Positions 9,792 through 19,837 of a DNA stretch of 64,000 bases are shown in pieces (position 1 is the stretch's first letter; every line of letters starts with the position of its first letter). The notes beneath the pieces are model-generated. The model did no database searches. It worked only from the letters and a program-made list of their open reading frames with translations, and was not told the origin of the DNA. Position numbers and translations under genes: made by a program. Origin of the DNA: Corynebacterium sp. (GTDB lineage: Bacteria; Actinomycetota; Actinomycetes; Mycobacteriales; Mycobacteriaceae); assembly GCF_030532965.1 (NCBI RefSeq), contig NZ_JAUNKC010000003.1:124001-188000 (forward strand), in the 5' to 3' direction.

Positions 9792-12700
9792 TTAGCTTTC
9801 TGTGACGCTGTTCAAACGCGATTCCAGTACCTCTAAAAGCTCTTTGAAATGTTGTTCAGAGATGATCGGAATCCTGTATTCACGCGCCTTCTTGGCCTTA
9901 CTGCTGAACGAATTCACATCGGCGGCAACCGCCAGAATAGTGGCTTTAGCAACACCAGCCACGTGCAGTCCGGCAGCGCGCGCACGTTGTTCCCATTCTG
10001 ACCTCGGCAACAATAATGTCTGTCCAGTAATCGCGATACGATCGCCCACCTCAAGACGAAGCGCACTTACAGCTTCTGCCGAGTCCCCAATTAATGCGGG
10101 ATCATAGATCAATTCTTCAACGATATGATCTTCAATATGCAATGCTTGAGCCGCTTTTCTTAGATTGGCTTCTTCGTCTTCACTCAAAATCCGATCAGAG
10201 AGCATTACTCGAACCAGTTTGCGCAAATACTGAATGTGTAGAGCGTGAACATCGGCGAAACTCAGCCCCAGCTCTTGGGCAGCAGAAATTAGCTGTTGTC
10301 GCTCGAGCAAAGATATTTCGAAATCAAGCATGACGAAGTCCAATAGTTGCATGTATTCATCAGTAACTGGATCTTCTGATGCCGGCATCTCACGCAGGGC
10401 TTCTTGAATCCAGTTTTCGTCAGAAACTTTTACACCTTCGCGAGCAACTTTTGGTGTATTGCGAGGTTTGAGCTCGCTCCGCACGATTACTGGAGATCCC
10501 AATTGCGAAAGTGTTGGACGTTCATTCCAGAAGTGAGTAAACAGTTTGGCCGTAGCTGTGGCATCAGAAAGCGCAGCATGCCAGCGATCATTCTGAATTC
10601 CCACCATCTCCAAGCATGCTCCCAGATTCCGTGACGGTAAGTCGAGAATGTCCTGTGCTAGCTTAAGCGTGCAAATAAAGTCTTCTTCTAAACCAACTAT
10701 TTCAATTCCAACACGTTCAAATTCGGCAGCCAACATACGCGTATCAAATCTGGCATTATGAGCAACGATGATCTTGCCGTTGAGTAAAGCTGCGAGGTCG
10801 TCTGCTACTTCAGCGAAACGAGGAGCTAACGCTACATCAGTGGAACTAATACCATGGATTTGGCTGTTTGAAATGCCACGATCAGGATTAACTAGAGTCG
10901 TCCATTTGTCTACTATTTCGCCACCAGAATCCAGCATAACTGCCGCGATTTCAATCACACGGTCGTGACGGCTGAATCCTGTTGTTTCGAGGTCCAAAAC
11001 TACAAACTTAGTTTCCTCAGTAACCTGGTTTTCTGGCGTTGATGTCTCAATAACGGTGCCCACATTCTTAGGCTCATCAAACAGGAAATCTATAACCTCC
11101 TGGAAGTGAAACTTCGTTTTACTTGATAGACGCTTAAAACCAAAGATTTTCATTGTATCTCGGATGATTTCTTCTTTCAGACCATCATCTGAATCCTCGG
11201 CAAGCTCTGCGAAAAGCGGAAGAGCTCGCATTGCGTTGGCTAGCTCCACAATCGAAACATCGGTAGCGTTCCGATCACCGCTCGGCACACGGTAAGAACT
11301 CCATGTGTGTCGGTCGATTCCACGGGGCCAAACAAACGGTACGCGCGAGCTGCCCTCAGGCACAAGCATGTCCTCTGGAACCAGCGAAACTGCTTGCGCA
11401 TCGACTAGTTTGTTTCCCTTTTGGCGTCCGAAAGCCTGAAGGATGTGAATCCGCAGTTTATCCAAAGAAATTGGTCCGTATTGTCCTACGGATTGAACGA
11501 TAATATTTTGCAGCTCTTGTTTCCGTTGCGGATTGAAAGGTGATTCGAGTTCGTCTCGCTCGCCCAATGCCGGAAGTTCGAATGGAACGTATTTCACACT
11601 CGTTGGGATGTGTTGGCTTCCTTCTTCCCATGGATTTTCTAAATCGGGAGTTTTCGAATGCACATCAGCATTTTCGCCTGCCCCGAAAGGATCTATTGCT
11701 CTTTCCTTTGTCGTAGTTGCTACACCAAGGTCAAAATTAGCAGGAGGCAGTAGCTGTTCTTCCAGTTCATATATGGAAGAATTGAAATTGATGTCAAGGT
11801 CTTCGATGGAATCCTCTTCTGCCTTTTTCCTAGCGGATTCGTGAAGCTCGTCAGCAATACGTTGTGCGACCAGTTGTTTCTGCTCACGCTCATTCTGGTC
11901 CCATTTTTCGATTACGCTTCTGGCATCACCCAAGTTCTTCTCGATCCTGCTGATTACCGATTCTGGATCGGAAATCCATTCTGGTAGCCATACCCGGATA
12001 GTGGATGCCCATTTCATGAGCGGGCCCAGAAGTTCAGGGGTGAGATCTCGATCAGAAACCGTAGGCATAGCCGCCCACCGTGGCCCATCAAGAAGCACAC
12101 ATCCATGCCAGCGGCTGTCGCCTTCCGGACGGATTACGAGATCGAGTGTGAAGGAGGACATTCCATAGTCAGTGGCGACAATCCACCCGCGTTCACGCAG
12201 TCGCGCGGCGATATCATCTCGGACATGGTTTGTCTCGATGTGGACGCTGCGGCGTGGTGAGGATTCCAAGCCCTTGTTGTCCTGATTTCTACTCGCCAGC
12301 TCTAGGTAGCCACGCAGATCAGCAGTACCTTTGGAATTTGTACGAGAAAGATCGATGTCTGTTGGGTCAAAGCTACAGAAAATGACCACAGATTTACGCG
12401 CACGGGTAATGGCAACATTAAGACGCTTTTCGCCTCCATTATTTGATAATGGACCGAAATTCAGCGGTAAAGCTCCTCCTTCTTCTTTCTTGGAGAAAGC
12501 CACCGAGAACAAGATTGTATCGCGTTCGTCACCCTGAACATTTTCCAGGTTTTTGACAAAGATCGATTCGACGCCGCTTTCAAGACCTCTTATAACGAGC
12601 GGATCCTTGCAGTCTTCCAGCAAGTCTAGGATGAGATTTCGCTGTTGAATGTTAAAGGTCACAATGCCCAACGATTCTTCGGCGGTGGCAGGATCATTTA

Positions 12701-15700
12701 ACCGACGACACACCTCAGCGACAATCGCTTCTGCTTCTATGAGGTTCGTACGGAGATACTTTCCTCTTTCTCGACAAAATTGTCCGCTAACCCTACGGAA
12801 GGTTACGCCTTGAGCCCCACCCATCTTAGGAGATGGGAGGCTCGCGAGTTTTCCTTCGTAATATCTCTCGTTGGAAAACGCAATGAGCGATTCATCATGC
12901 GATCGATAATGCCAGGTTAACGATAATCGAGGCAGCCCAGACTCTACGGCTTCGGTAAGAATAGACTCCAAATCATCCACATTTGGACCTAATTCCTCAC
13001 TTTGCGGCTGGTTTTCTAAATCTTCAAGATCATCGAAAGACTGGGGACCTGCCTTTCCAAATCGAGTTGGCGGCATTTGCTTAGAGTCACCCACGATAAC
13101 CGCACTAGTACCGCGCCCCAGAGCGCCCATCGCTTGGTCAACAGTAACCTGGGAGGCCTCATCAAAAACGACCACGTCAAATTGAACCGCACCCGGCGCG
13201 ACATAGGTCGCCAGCGATGCCGGGCTCACAAGGAAACATGGCGCAACGGTGGTAATTTCAGAAGGATATTCGCTCAGCAACGACCGGAATGACCGTGCGT
13301 TACGACGAGCGTCCAGCAACCTCCGCAATTGGGCAACATTTCCCGTTAATCTTCCCGCCTTATAAGGCCGTTTGGACAAAAGACGTGCAGGCAGCGCAAG
13401 TTTCACTTCTTCCTGAACATCATTAATTGCCGCTTGCAGTTTTTCAAGTTGCAGCATCTTTTCTGCCGGGTCAAATGACTCTAATCCTGCATGCTCAAGC
13501 CGCTCATGCACGCTCGCAGTCGCTAAACCTCGTGCTATTGCAAGTTGAGAATCCTCTGGCTTGAAGTGGCCGGATACTGCTTGTTCAATTAGTTTCTCAC
13601 AGTGCGCTTCTTTAAGAACTAATGCTGCTTGTTGGAACTGCGCAGCTAGTCGCAATTGAGAAAAAGGCTTTGATGAAAACACCTCGTTCCACGATTCGAA
13701 AAAACTTTCAAGTTGTTCTTTTCCAGAGGAGGATCGCGCCCATTCGTGTGGCGCATCAATAAGGTTGCACCATTGTTCCCACGCGTTCTCCGTGTTTTCA
13801 AGTTTCTGAGGCAATTGCGCCAACTGGTCTCGATCCATACCAAATAAGACGGGCCAGCTTTCAGCACATTCAAACTGGAACTGTAGCTTTTTTGTCCGGT
13901 CTATAAGTTGATGCTCAAGCGTGGAATCGAAGGGGGTACCCGTCTGGAATTGCTTCGCCCATAGGGATTCCTGCACTTTGCGCATTAATGTTTCAGCTGC
14001 CTGGCGCAGCGGAACAAGCGCTGGCAACAAAGACATAACCCGTTGCGGGGAATAAGCGCCATTAAGGTCAAGCATAGGTACAGTAGGATCCGGCAATGCC
14101 GCTCTCAACGCCGCTTCGTAAGCCCGCAGGCGTTTACCCCTACCAAAGATTCCACTGGTTGCTCCCTGTGCTGCTTCAACGATGGGATTGATGTCCCCAC
14201 TAGTGACGAACGCAAGAGAGAATTCTTTCAAAAACGGTGCAGCTTGCCGGGAAATGGCTGATGCCTCATGTGCTAGATTTTCTAGCTCCTGAATGCCGAA
14301 ACGTACTTTAGATAGCTGTACTAAATCTAGCCTGTCGTACAGAGGAATAGTGCATATTGTATCCACCGCTGTTTGGAGGTCTTCTGTTTCGATAACCTCT
14401 TGCCATGATGGGTACTCACATAAATCTCGATAAGAATCCGCCAGCGTATTCCATGCGGATTTGAATTCAGATTCTTCAGTGTTGAGGAAATTCACCCCAA
14501 GGAATTCGTATCCGCTTAGTAGTTGCGGATCAAGCGATTTGGAAAGACGAATGCACTGTTCAAACGCGTCTTCTAACCGCTCGGCAGTACATACTGGTTC
14601 CTTAACGTAGCTCGGAGAAACTTCAGCAACTGGCCCCTGACCTAACCCGGCCAAAGTGAGCGTCGCAGTCCACAGAGATTGATCTACTCCGTTAGGAGTA
14701 TGAACAACACCAGGGTAGGAAATGAACGGCCTTAGTCGATCAGCAAGCTTTGCCATGAGTGCGTTCCAACGATGTTCGTCGTAGTGTATATCGGCGTCAA
14801 TCGTTTCTTTTAACTGTTGCCTGATACTAGCTGGACTTTGATCTTTGCCGTGTAGATCCAGTGTAAATGGAGCTAAGCCAACTGCTTTGAGTCTCTTCTT
14901 CACTACCTCCAACGCAGCCTGTTTTTCTGCGACGAAAAGAACGGTCTTGCCTTTTTCGAGACAATGAGCAATTAGATTGGTAATTGTTTGGGATTTTCCG
15001 GTACCAGGAGGGCCCTCAAGAACGAAACTACGCCCCTCCCCTGCAGCAATAATAGCTTGTAGCTGGGCACCATCAGCGGGAATTGGCAGGGCTATAGTTT
15101 CCTCAGCAACTTTGATATCACGAATATCTGTTATGTCATTATTCGCTACAGCGGGGTCAATAAAGGAGGTACCCGGATTGTGCGCAATATGATGGAATAC
15201 GGGACTTGACTCAAATTCCTGCCAATGATTTTCTAGATCTTTCCACATGCCGTATGTAGAAAATTTAGTAATTAATATATGAGCTGATTCAGACACTGTA
15301 TAGTGCAGATTTGCTTCGACCAGGTATCTGGAAATCTCAGTTATGGCATGGTTGATATCTAAGCCTGAGGAATCCAACTTTGGCTCCGATAAGGCAGGGA
15401 TCGTCAGCCCATGGGTGTTCTTTAACCACTCAACCAAACAGTAGTTAGGGCTAGCCTCGGTTGCAGAATCAACTTCAAACGTGAAATGTGCATTGCCCTT
15501 AGCTTTTTTCAATCTAATGGGAACTAGGAAAAGTGGAGCAAGCTTAATATCACCGTTACGCTCATAAATGAAAGTCCCTAATCCAAGGTAGAGATTCGCC
15601 GCACCAGTTTCTTCCAGCAGCGTTCGAGTTGTCCGAATTAACCGGTTGAGATAAGTTTTATAACTCCGTTCTGTTTGATCAATAAACACCCGTTTTGAAT

Positions 15701-17192
15701 CAATCAATGCTTCCATAAGGAAAGAATCCGGCAGCATTTTCACGCTTTGTATGCCACGAAGCTTATTATTGTCACTGACTTCATCAAGCGCATACAACGA
15801 CAGTGACGTCCCTGCATGAATGAGATCATCAAGCTCGCTTAACATTCCCGGCCGAAGCATCACTGGGAGGACCTCCGGCCCAGGACGCAGGTTGAGAAGT
15901 CGGTTATTCAGCGATAAATCAAGAAGTTCCCGTTTCCAGTTTAGAATCCTCGTCGGTACCGTATTGTCGGCAACGATTCGTTGGTGTTCACCGTTTTCGG
16001 ATTCTCTAAATGGCATCAGATCTTTGACTTTGATTTGGCCAATGCTAGAAAAATTAGGCTTTCCACCCGTACTTGAGCCTTGCGGTGGACTCGTAGTTTC
16101 CGATACAGAAATTAGCTCTTGACTTGCCAATTTCTTCAACGGTAATGGACGAATGCCGTCCCGACGCGCGTCCTTAACGCTGACGAGTCCGAACCCAGGA
16201 GCGTCTTCCATGATCGCCTGAGCTTTTGCCACAGCGCTTGCAAAAGTCGATTCCTTATCGGTGGCTGCGACGATGTCAACCGGAATAAACTCACCGGACA
16301 AAATTAAGTTTCGGATTTCCAGCGAGTTGTAGATCACGGGTTCAGATCGGGATTTTTCTGTAGCGAAAATACCCGTCATAGCATGTCCTTGAATCAACAG
16401 AATACCGGGATTTAGCCCAGCTTGTTCCACCAAAGCACTATAAGCGAGGGCTAAATCAATGCATGTACCTGTCTGAAACTCAAAAACGCGGGAACTGGAA
16501 CGAATTTTCTGACCAGTATTTTCAAAAGAAGCTGGCGGTTCGGAATAGAAAAGGCCAGCGTTTTTCATAGTTTCGTACGCTGCCGCAGCGATCTGTACGG
16601 CTCTGTCGCCGCCACGTTGATACCCTTCAATGGCTGAGTTACCAGTTGCTTCAGCTAGTGTTTTTGACGTTTCGGCTAATAACCGCTCGATTTCCGGCGA
16701 GTTAGGTTGGATAAAAGCCGCAAGTGATTCGTAATAGAGAGCCGAATTAAACCATTCGTCGGCAGCAAGAATCCGGAATTCACCAACAGCTGTTTTGCTG
16801 TCATATTGCCCGTCGACTCGTAAATCAATCCTAATTTTCAAAGATCCATCAACAGATTCGTTATAGTGGGCTACTTTTCCTGTCTCGACTTGAGATACAC
16901 GGGTTACATCAAGCTGGATTGGGCGAGCATTCTTGCTCAGCGGAGGAACGCTTATTGTGATTGGGTCAAATAGGTTCTTCCCTTCAACCTCTGCTTGGAT
17001 GACAACCTCACAACCTGAAAAAGCGAAATCATCTTCAGCTTCGGAACTTACCTCACACTGAATAAAGTGAACCACTGGGATGCGATTGTGAGCCAAAGCC
17101 AAGTTGGTCGCGTTGAGATACAGAATATCAATGGTGACCGAGTTATCAATTTCAATACTGACAGAATCAAAAAGAGATGTTTTCCGCGTCAT
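9792..17192 (-). CDS. Giant Hhe-like helicase-nuclease with DnaQ exonuclease and BRCT tail
   Basis: About 2466 residues. In order: a beta-rich N-terminus; a transglutaminase-like domain near 237-272 (TGTCIDLALAYSALVEQAG, then GHAM); a DUF4011 region near 411 (LNWKRELLDLSLNNRLLNL); SF1 helicase with Walker A GPPGTGKSQT near 727, Walker B FDEASQ near 1342, HYRSH and VQGDERD, NVAITRARK; a restriction-endonuclease-like domain near 1650-1750 (FTLDLVI, VLLDG); DUF3320 near 1900-1975; a DnaQ-type exonuclease from 2065 (DLETTG, HNARFD, HAALSDA); a helical domain resembling TerB; and BRCT from about 2384. DUF4011-helicase-nuclease-DUF3320 proteins include the antiphage protein Hhe. Start uncertain: ATG 17192 or TTG 17231, neither with a clear ribosome site. 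Confidence 0.85.
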   Translation of the reverse strand: MTRKTSLFDSVSIEIDNSVTIDILYLNATNLALAHNRIPVVHFIQCEVSSEAEDDFAFSGCEVVIQAEVEGKNLFDPITISVPPLSKNARPIQLDVTRVSQVETGKVAHYNESVDGSLKIRIDLRVDGQYDSKTAVGEFRILAADEWFNSALYYESLAAFIQPNSPEIERLLAETSKTLAEATGNSAIEGYQRGGDRAVQIAAAAYETMKNAGLFYSEPPASFENTGQKIRSSSRVFEFQTGTCIDLALAYSALVEQAGLNPGILLIQGHAMTGIFATEKSRSEPVIYNSLEIRNLILSGEFIPVDIVAATDKESTFASAVAKAQAIMEDAPGFGLVSVKDARRDGIRPLPLKKLASQELISVSETTSPPQGSSTGGKPNFSSIGQIKVKDLMPFRESENGEHQRIVADNTVPTRILNWKRELLDLSLNNRLLNLRPGPEVLPVMLRPGMLSELDDLIHAGTSLSLYALDEVSDNNKLRGIQSVKMLPDSFLMEALIDSKRVFIDQTERSYKTYLNRLIRTTRTLLEETGAANLYLGLGTFIYERNGDIKLAPLFLVPIRLKKAKGNAHFTFEVDSATEASPNYCLVEWLKNTHGLTIPALSEPKLDSSGLDINHAITEISRYLVEANLHYTVSESAHILITKFSTYGMWKDLENHWQEFESSPVFHHIAHNPGTSFIDPAVANNDITDIRDIKVAEETIALPIPADGAQLQAIIAAGEGRSFVLEGPPGTGKSQTITNLIAHCLEKGKTVLFVAEKQAALEVVKKRLKAVGLAPFTLDLHGKDQSPASIRQQLKETIDADIHYDEHRWNALMAKLADRLRPFISYPGVVHTPNGVDQSLWTATLTLAGLGQGPVAEVSPSYVKEPVCTAERLEDAFEQCIRLSKSLDPQLLSGYEFLGVNFLNTEESEFKSAWNTLADSYRDLCEYPSWQEVIETEDLQTAVDTICTIPLYDRLDLVQLSKVRFGIQELENLAHEASAISRQAAPFLKEFSLAFVTSGDINPIVEAAQGATSGIFGRGKRLRAYEAALRAALPDPTVPMLDLNGAYSPQRVMSLLPALVPLRQAAETLMRKVQESLWAKQFQTGTPFDSTLEHQLIDRTKKLQFQFECAESWPVLFGMDRDQLAQLPQKLENTENAWEQWCNLIDAPHEWARSSSGKEQLESFFESWNEVFSSKPFSQLRLAAQFQQAALVLKEAHCEKLIEQAVSGHFKPEDSQLAIARGLATASVHERLEHAGLESFDPAEKMLQLEKLQAAINDVQEEVKLALPARLLSKRPYKAGRLTGNVAQLRRLLDARRNARSFRSLLSEYPSEITTVAPCFLVSPASLATYVAPGAVQFDVVVFDEASQVTVDQAMGALGRGTSAVIVGDSKQMPPTRFGKAGPQSFDDLEDLENQPQSEELGPNVDDLESILTEAVESGLPRLSLTWHYRSHDESLIAFSNERYYEGKLASLPSPKMGGAQGVTFRRVSGQFCRERGKYLRTNLIEAEAIVAEVCRRLNDPATAEESLGIVTFNIQQRNLILDLLEDCKDPLVIRGLESGVESIFVKNLENVQGDERDTILFSVAFSKKEEGGALPLNFGPLSNNGGEKRLNVAITRARKSVVIFCSFDPTDIDLSRTNSKGTADLRGYLELASRNQDNKGLESSPRRSVHIETNHVRDDIAARLRERGWIVATDYGMSSFTLDLVIRPEGDSRWHGCVLLDGPRWAAMPTVSDRDLTPELLGPLMKWASTIRVWLPEWISDPESVISRIEKNLGDARSVIEKWDQNEREQKQLVAQRIADELHESARKKAEEDSIEDLDINFNSSIYELEEQLLPPANFDLGVATTTKERAIDPFGAGENADVHSKTPDLENPWEEGSQHIPTSVKYVPFELPALGERDELESPFNPQRKQELQNIIVQSVGQYGPISLDKLRIHILQAFGRQKGNKLVDAQAVSLVPEDMLVPEGSSRVPFVWPRGIDRHTWSSYRVPSGDRNATDVSIVELANAMRALPLFAELAEDSDDGLKEEIIRDTMKIFGFKRLSSKTKFHFQEVIDFLFDEPKNVGTVIETSTPENQVTEETKFVVLDLETTGFSRHDRVIEIAAVMLDSGGEIVDKWTTLVNPDRGISNSQIHGISSTDVALAPRFAEVADDLAALLNGKIIVAHNARFDTRMLAAEFERVGIEIVGLEEDFICTLKLAQDILDLPSRNLGACLEMVGIQNDRWHAALSDATATAKLFTHFWNERPTLSQLGSPVIVRSELKPRNTPKVAREGVKVSDENWIQEALREMPASEDPVTDEYMQLLDFVMLDFEISLLERQQLISAAQELGLSFADVHALHIQYLRKLVRVMLSDRILSEDEEANLRKAAQALHIEDHIVEELIYDPALIGDSAEAVSALRLEVGDRIAITGQTLLLPRSEWEQRARAAGLHVAGVAKATILAVAADVNSFSSKAKKAREYRIPIISEQHFKELLEVLESRLNSVTES

Positions 17193-17593
17193 GCGAACCA
17201 ATTCACTTTCGTTGCCATAAATAAAATCCAAATTATTGCCAAATAGATTTTAAGATAGACATCAGTAAATCGATAGAATTTTAGAAAAAGGGGGAACCTA
17301 TATCCCCCCGACACTGTTAAGCTCCAAATCGCAACGCAATACAGGGTCAAGCATGATGGACAACAACCGGGAAATATAAAACAATGCGGTGTCCTAAAAC
17401 GAGAGCATGCTCCGATTTCAATCAACGAATCTAAACGCACAATATTAAGCAGCCCCGAAATTCGAACATCAGAAGTTTTGCTTTCATCCCCACCCCAATA
17501 CCACATTGAGTGAAACCTCTGTTGGATATACTTTTGACCATGCCACCGTTTGGTTTTTCTCGCGATCTTGTAGTTCCGGAAGGGTTTAGCGCC
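17193..17593. other. Divergent promoter region between helicase gene and DUF4178 operon
   Basis: About 400 AT-rich bases lie between divergent genes. In the leftward direction TAAAAT near 17250 could be the helicase -10 element. I see no further gene; open frames on both strands lack ribosome sites. Confidence 0.4.
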
Positions 17594-18202
17594 ATGGACG
17601 AGATAGCCTTTTATTTGATTATGATTGGCGTTTTCATTATTTATATTGCGGCGGTGTCGTGGGGGCACAGAAAGAAAAAAGAAAAGAAGAAGTACTCCGA
17701 CCCGTTGGCGTTTGTGGCTAACGCTGGCCCGTTTAGTCCAGAGTCGCTTGCTCCGGGTGCCATCATTAGTCGTGGCGGTGTTGACTACGTCGTCCGGGGC
17801 ACTCTTACCTGTAAGCAGGGGCCCTATGTGTGGCATGAGCATCTTATCGATGGCGGTGGTAAACCTGGTTGGTTTGAGGTCGAGGTCGATGAGGGGCAGT
17901 TGAATTTGGTTCTGTGGCATACCGAGCGTTCGGCGCAGCTTAGGCCGATGGGCACAATTACGTATATGGGGATGGAGTTTCGGGAGACGGAACGCGGTCC
18001 TGCATCTTTTACAAGCATTGGCACTACTGGATTACCCGCTAGCGGTGAAATGACTTACGTTGATTACGCTGGGCCGAACGGACGGTTATTGACCTTGGAA
18101 CAATTTGGCCCTGATGCCCCGTGGGAGGTGTCGCTCGGGGAGATAATCCAGCCGGGCGAGGTGGTCATTTACCCAGCACCGCCGGAAACAGGGAGTTCAT
18201 AG
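17594..18202 (+). CDS. DUF4178 membrane-anchored protein
   Basis: A 202-residue protein with one N-terminal membrane segment (residues 3-20, IAFYLIMIGVFIIYIAAV) followed by basic HRKKKEKKK, so the rest should be cytoplasmic. The soluble DUF4178 domain includes PGAIISRGGVDYVVRGTL, a WHEHLIDGGGKPGWFEVE segment and MTYVDYAGPNGRLLTLEQFG. ATG 17594 is preferred because GGAAGGG lies nine bases upstream; longer in-frame starts at 17510 and 17540 lack one. First gene of a five-gene operon; its stop overlaps the next start (TAGTG). Function unknown. Confidence 0.82.
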   Translation: MDEIAFYLIMIGVFIIYIAAVSWGHRKKKEKKKYSDPLAFVANAGPFSPESLAPGAIISRGGVDYVVRGTLTCKQGPYVWHEHLIDGGGKPGWFEVEVDEGQLNLVLWHTERSAQLRPMGTITYMGMEFRETERGPASFTSIGTTGLPASGEMTYVDYAGPNGRLLTLEQFGPDAPWEVSLGEIIQPGEVVIYPAPPETGSS

Positions 18203-18813
18203 TGACTGTGTCTGGTTCTTTCATTCGGGATCTCATGATCCCGCCCGCTGATGTTTCCGCGCACGCTTTGGGTGTGCTACTTAATGGCCCGAGTCGGCCG
18301 TTGCTGGCTCGGCGTACGGTGGTTACGGGTGATTCGTCGTTAAGCATGGGCATTATTGGCGCCTCGCATATGGTTGATGTTTCCTTACCCATGTCCGATG
18401 TCCCGGTTTTTCGGGAGGAGGTGTCGTGCTTGGCGGCCTGTCCATCGAATCTGGCTGCGGTGAAGGTTTCGTGGTGTTCTTCCCCGCAGGTTGTCTTAGG
18501 GCTTGAGGACGGAAATCTTAAGTTCCATAGAAGCTTTCCTGCCGGTGATTACTGGTTTTCCATGTCCACTGAGCGTTTCACGAACAAAAGTTTTGACAGC
18601 ACAGCTGAGAAAGTCGTTGCGGGTTTCAGCCCGGATTGGCTGGTAGGCCGGTTTCCGGGTGAGGGTGAGTTTCACATCACCGCGTTACATGGCCGCTGGC
18701 AAGGCGATAGGTGGTTGTGGCTTACTTTTCATCTGTATCCGCAAGAAAGGACAATAGTGCAAACTGAATCGATGTGGGTACCACCATCCCAGGTATTAGA
18801 CGGGGCTTCGTAA
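18202..18813 (+). CDS. DUF2617 family protein
   Basis: A 203-residue soluble protein of the actinobacterial DUF2617 family. GTG at 18202 overlaps the preceding TAG, indicating coupled translation. Visible features: SGSFIRDLMIPPADVSA, ARRTVVTGDSSLSMGIIGASHMV, and C-terminal GRFPGEGEFHITALHG followed by WLWLTFHLYPQE. No membrane segment or catalytic motif is evident. Its constant companions in actinobacteria are DUF4178, DUF4247, DUF350 and an aminopropyltransferase-like protein, as found here, so a shared pathway is likely but unproven. Confidence 0.82.
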   Translation: MTVSGSFIRDLMIPPADVSAHALGVLLNGPSRPLLARRTVVTGDSSLSMGIIGASHMVDVSLPMSDVPVFREEVSCLAACPSNLAAVKVSWCSSPQVVLGLEDGNLKFHRSFPAGDYWFSMSTERFTNKSFDSTAEKVVAGFSPDWLVGRFPGEGEFHITALHGRWQGDRWLWLTFHLYPQERTIVQTESMWVPPSQVLDGAS

Positions 18814-18847
18814 CGGCTCTAGTTAGGAATTCTATAGAGGGATCGCA

Positions 18848-19282
18848 ATGACCTATAAACATTGGATTGCCGTAGGGGTTTTGCTGATTATCATCGGGAT
18901 TGCTTTCGGCGTGTATGGCGCAAAGGCGGAGGCTGAGGGGCCTGTGTGGTATATCGAGAAGCACTGTACCAAGCAGGGGCAGGAGGGGCCTGCTGAGGTG
19001 TATAACTGCTCTAAACGTGCTGCTGACTTTTGGTTCGATTTTCACCGTACTGGGCAGGTTGAAGAATCAACCCATGACAGTGGAACCGGAACTTATTATT
19101 TTCGTTTTAAGAAGTACCTAGTCAGTGTCAAAGACAATACTGATGGTACGGCTAAGGCCAGCATTGAAGATCATTCCCGGCTGCGTAGTGGGCATTTCGT
19201 GTACTTGGGTCCGGGTTTTGGCCCGTCGTCGCCGCGTTCCTCCAGTGGTGGTTCTTCCGGTTCGGGTGGTGGCGTGAAGTAG
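18848..19282 (+). CDS. DUF4247 domain protein with N-terminal membrane anchor
   Basis: A 144-residue protein with an N-terminal hydrophobic segment (residues 6-25, IAVGVLLIIIGIAFGVYG) and a small domain facing, most likely, the outside: VWYIEKHCTKQG, CSKRAADFWFDF and TYYFRFKKYLVSVKD. The tail is a Ser/Gly-rich linker (PRSSSGGSSGSGGG). A GAGGG ribosome site precedes the ATG. Two cysteines (40 and 54 approximately) could form a disulfide outside the membrane. Third gene of the DUF4178 operon; function unknown. Confidence 0.8.
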   Translation: MTYKHWIAVGVLLIIIGIAFGVYGAKAEAEGPVWYIEKHCTKQGQEGPAEVYNCSKRAADFWFDFHRTGQVEESTHDSGTGTYYFRFKKYLVSVKDNTDGTAKASIEDHSRLRSGHFVYLGPGFGPSSPRSSSGGSSGSGGGVK

Positions 19283-19336
19283 CTCAATTAGCTTTTTAAC
19301 CGCATTATCCTAAGCATGTGTAACCAAGGAGTGACC

Positions 19337-19837
19337 GTGATTACAGTAAGTACTTTCGCAGCAACGCCGACATTAGATTCTACCTCGACCTATGTTTTAG
19401 CCATTGATGTGCATGCTGCCAGTTTTCCGTCAGGAGTGATCTCTACAATCGCCTATTTCGCGCTAGCTTTAGCAATCTTTATTCTTGGTTTCAAAGTCCA
19501 AGATTGGTTAACCCCCGGGCACTTTCGGAAGCAGATTTTCATTGATAATTTGCCCAATGCATGTGTTCTCGCCGCCAGTCAGGCCATTGCGTTGGGGATA
19601 GTGATTGCTACTGCGATTGCATTGTCGCCGGATGAGATCGGCCCTGGTTTGTTGTTTACGCTTGTGTATTCGCTGGTGGGGTTGTTGCTGCAAACAGTGT
19701 TTTTGGTTTTGTTGGAGTTGTTCACCCCGAATCGACTGCGCGATATTTTCGAAGATACAAAATTACGCCCCAGCGCCTTGGTCGGTGGTGTTTTCCTTAT
19801 CATGGTCGGTGCTATTAACGCGGCATGTCTGCTCTAG
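19337..19837 (+). CDS. DUF350 family membrane protein
   Basis: A 166-residue integral membrane protein with about four hydrophobic helices: ISTIAYFALALAIFILGF, ACVLAASQAIALGIVIATAIAL, LLFTLVYSLVGLLLQTVFLVLL and a C-terminal LVGGVFLIMVGAINAA. DUF350 (YjfL/UPF0719) members are known only as membrane proteins of unknown role. GTG 19337 is chosen because AAGGAG ends five bases upstream; an upstream ATG at 19316 has no ribosome site. The 3' end overlaps the next gene by 13 bases. Confidence 0.82.
   Translation: MITVSTFAATPTLDSTSTYVLAIDVHAASFPSGVISTIAYFALALAIFILGFKVQDWLTPGHFRKQIFIDNLPNACVLAASQAIALGIVIATAIALSPDEIGPGLLFTLVYSLVGLLLQTVFLVLLELFTPNRLRDIFEDTKLRPSALVGGVFLIMVGAINAACLL

Noticed and set aside
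17189..17920. A 243-codon open frame on the minus strand across the helicase/DUF4178 divergent region
   Set aside because: It overlaps the well supported DUF4178 gene on the opposite strand, has no ribosome site and reads as a mixture with no domain pattern.
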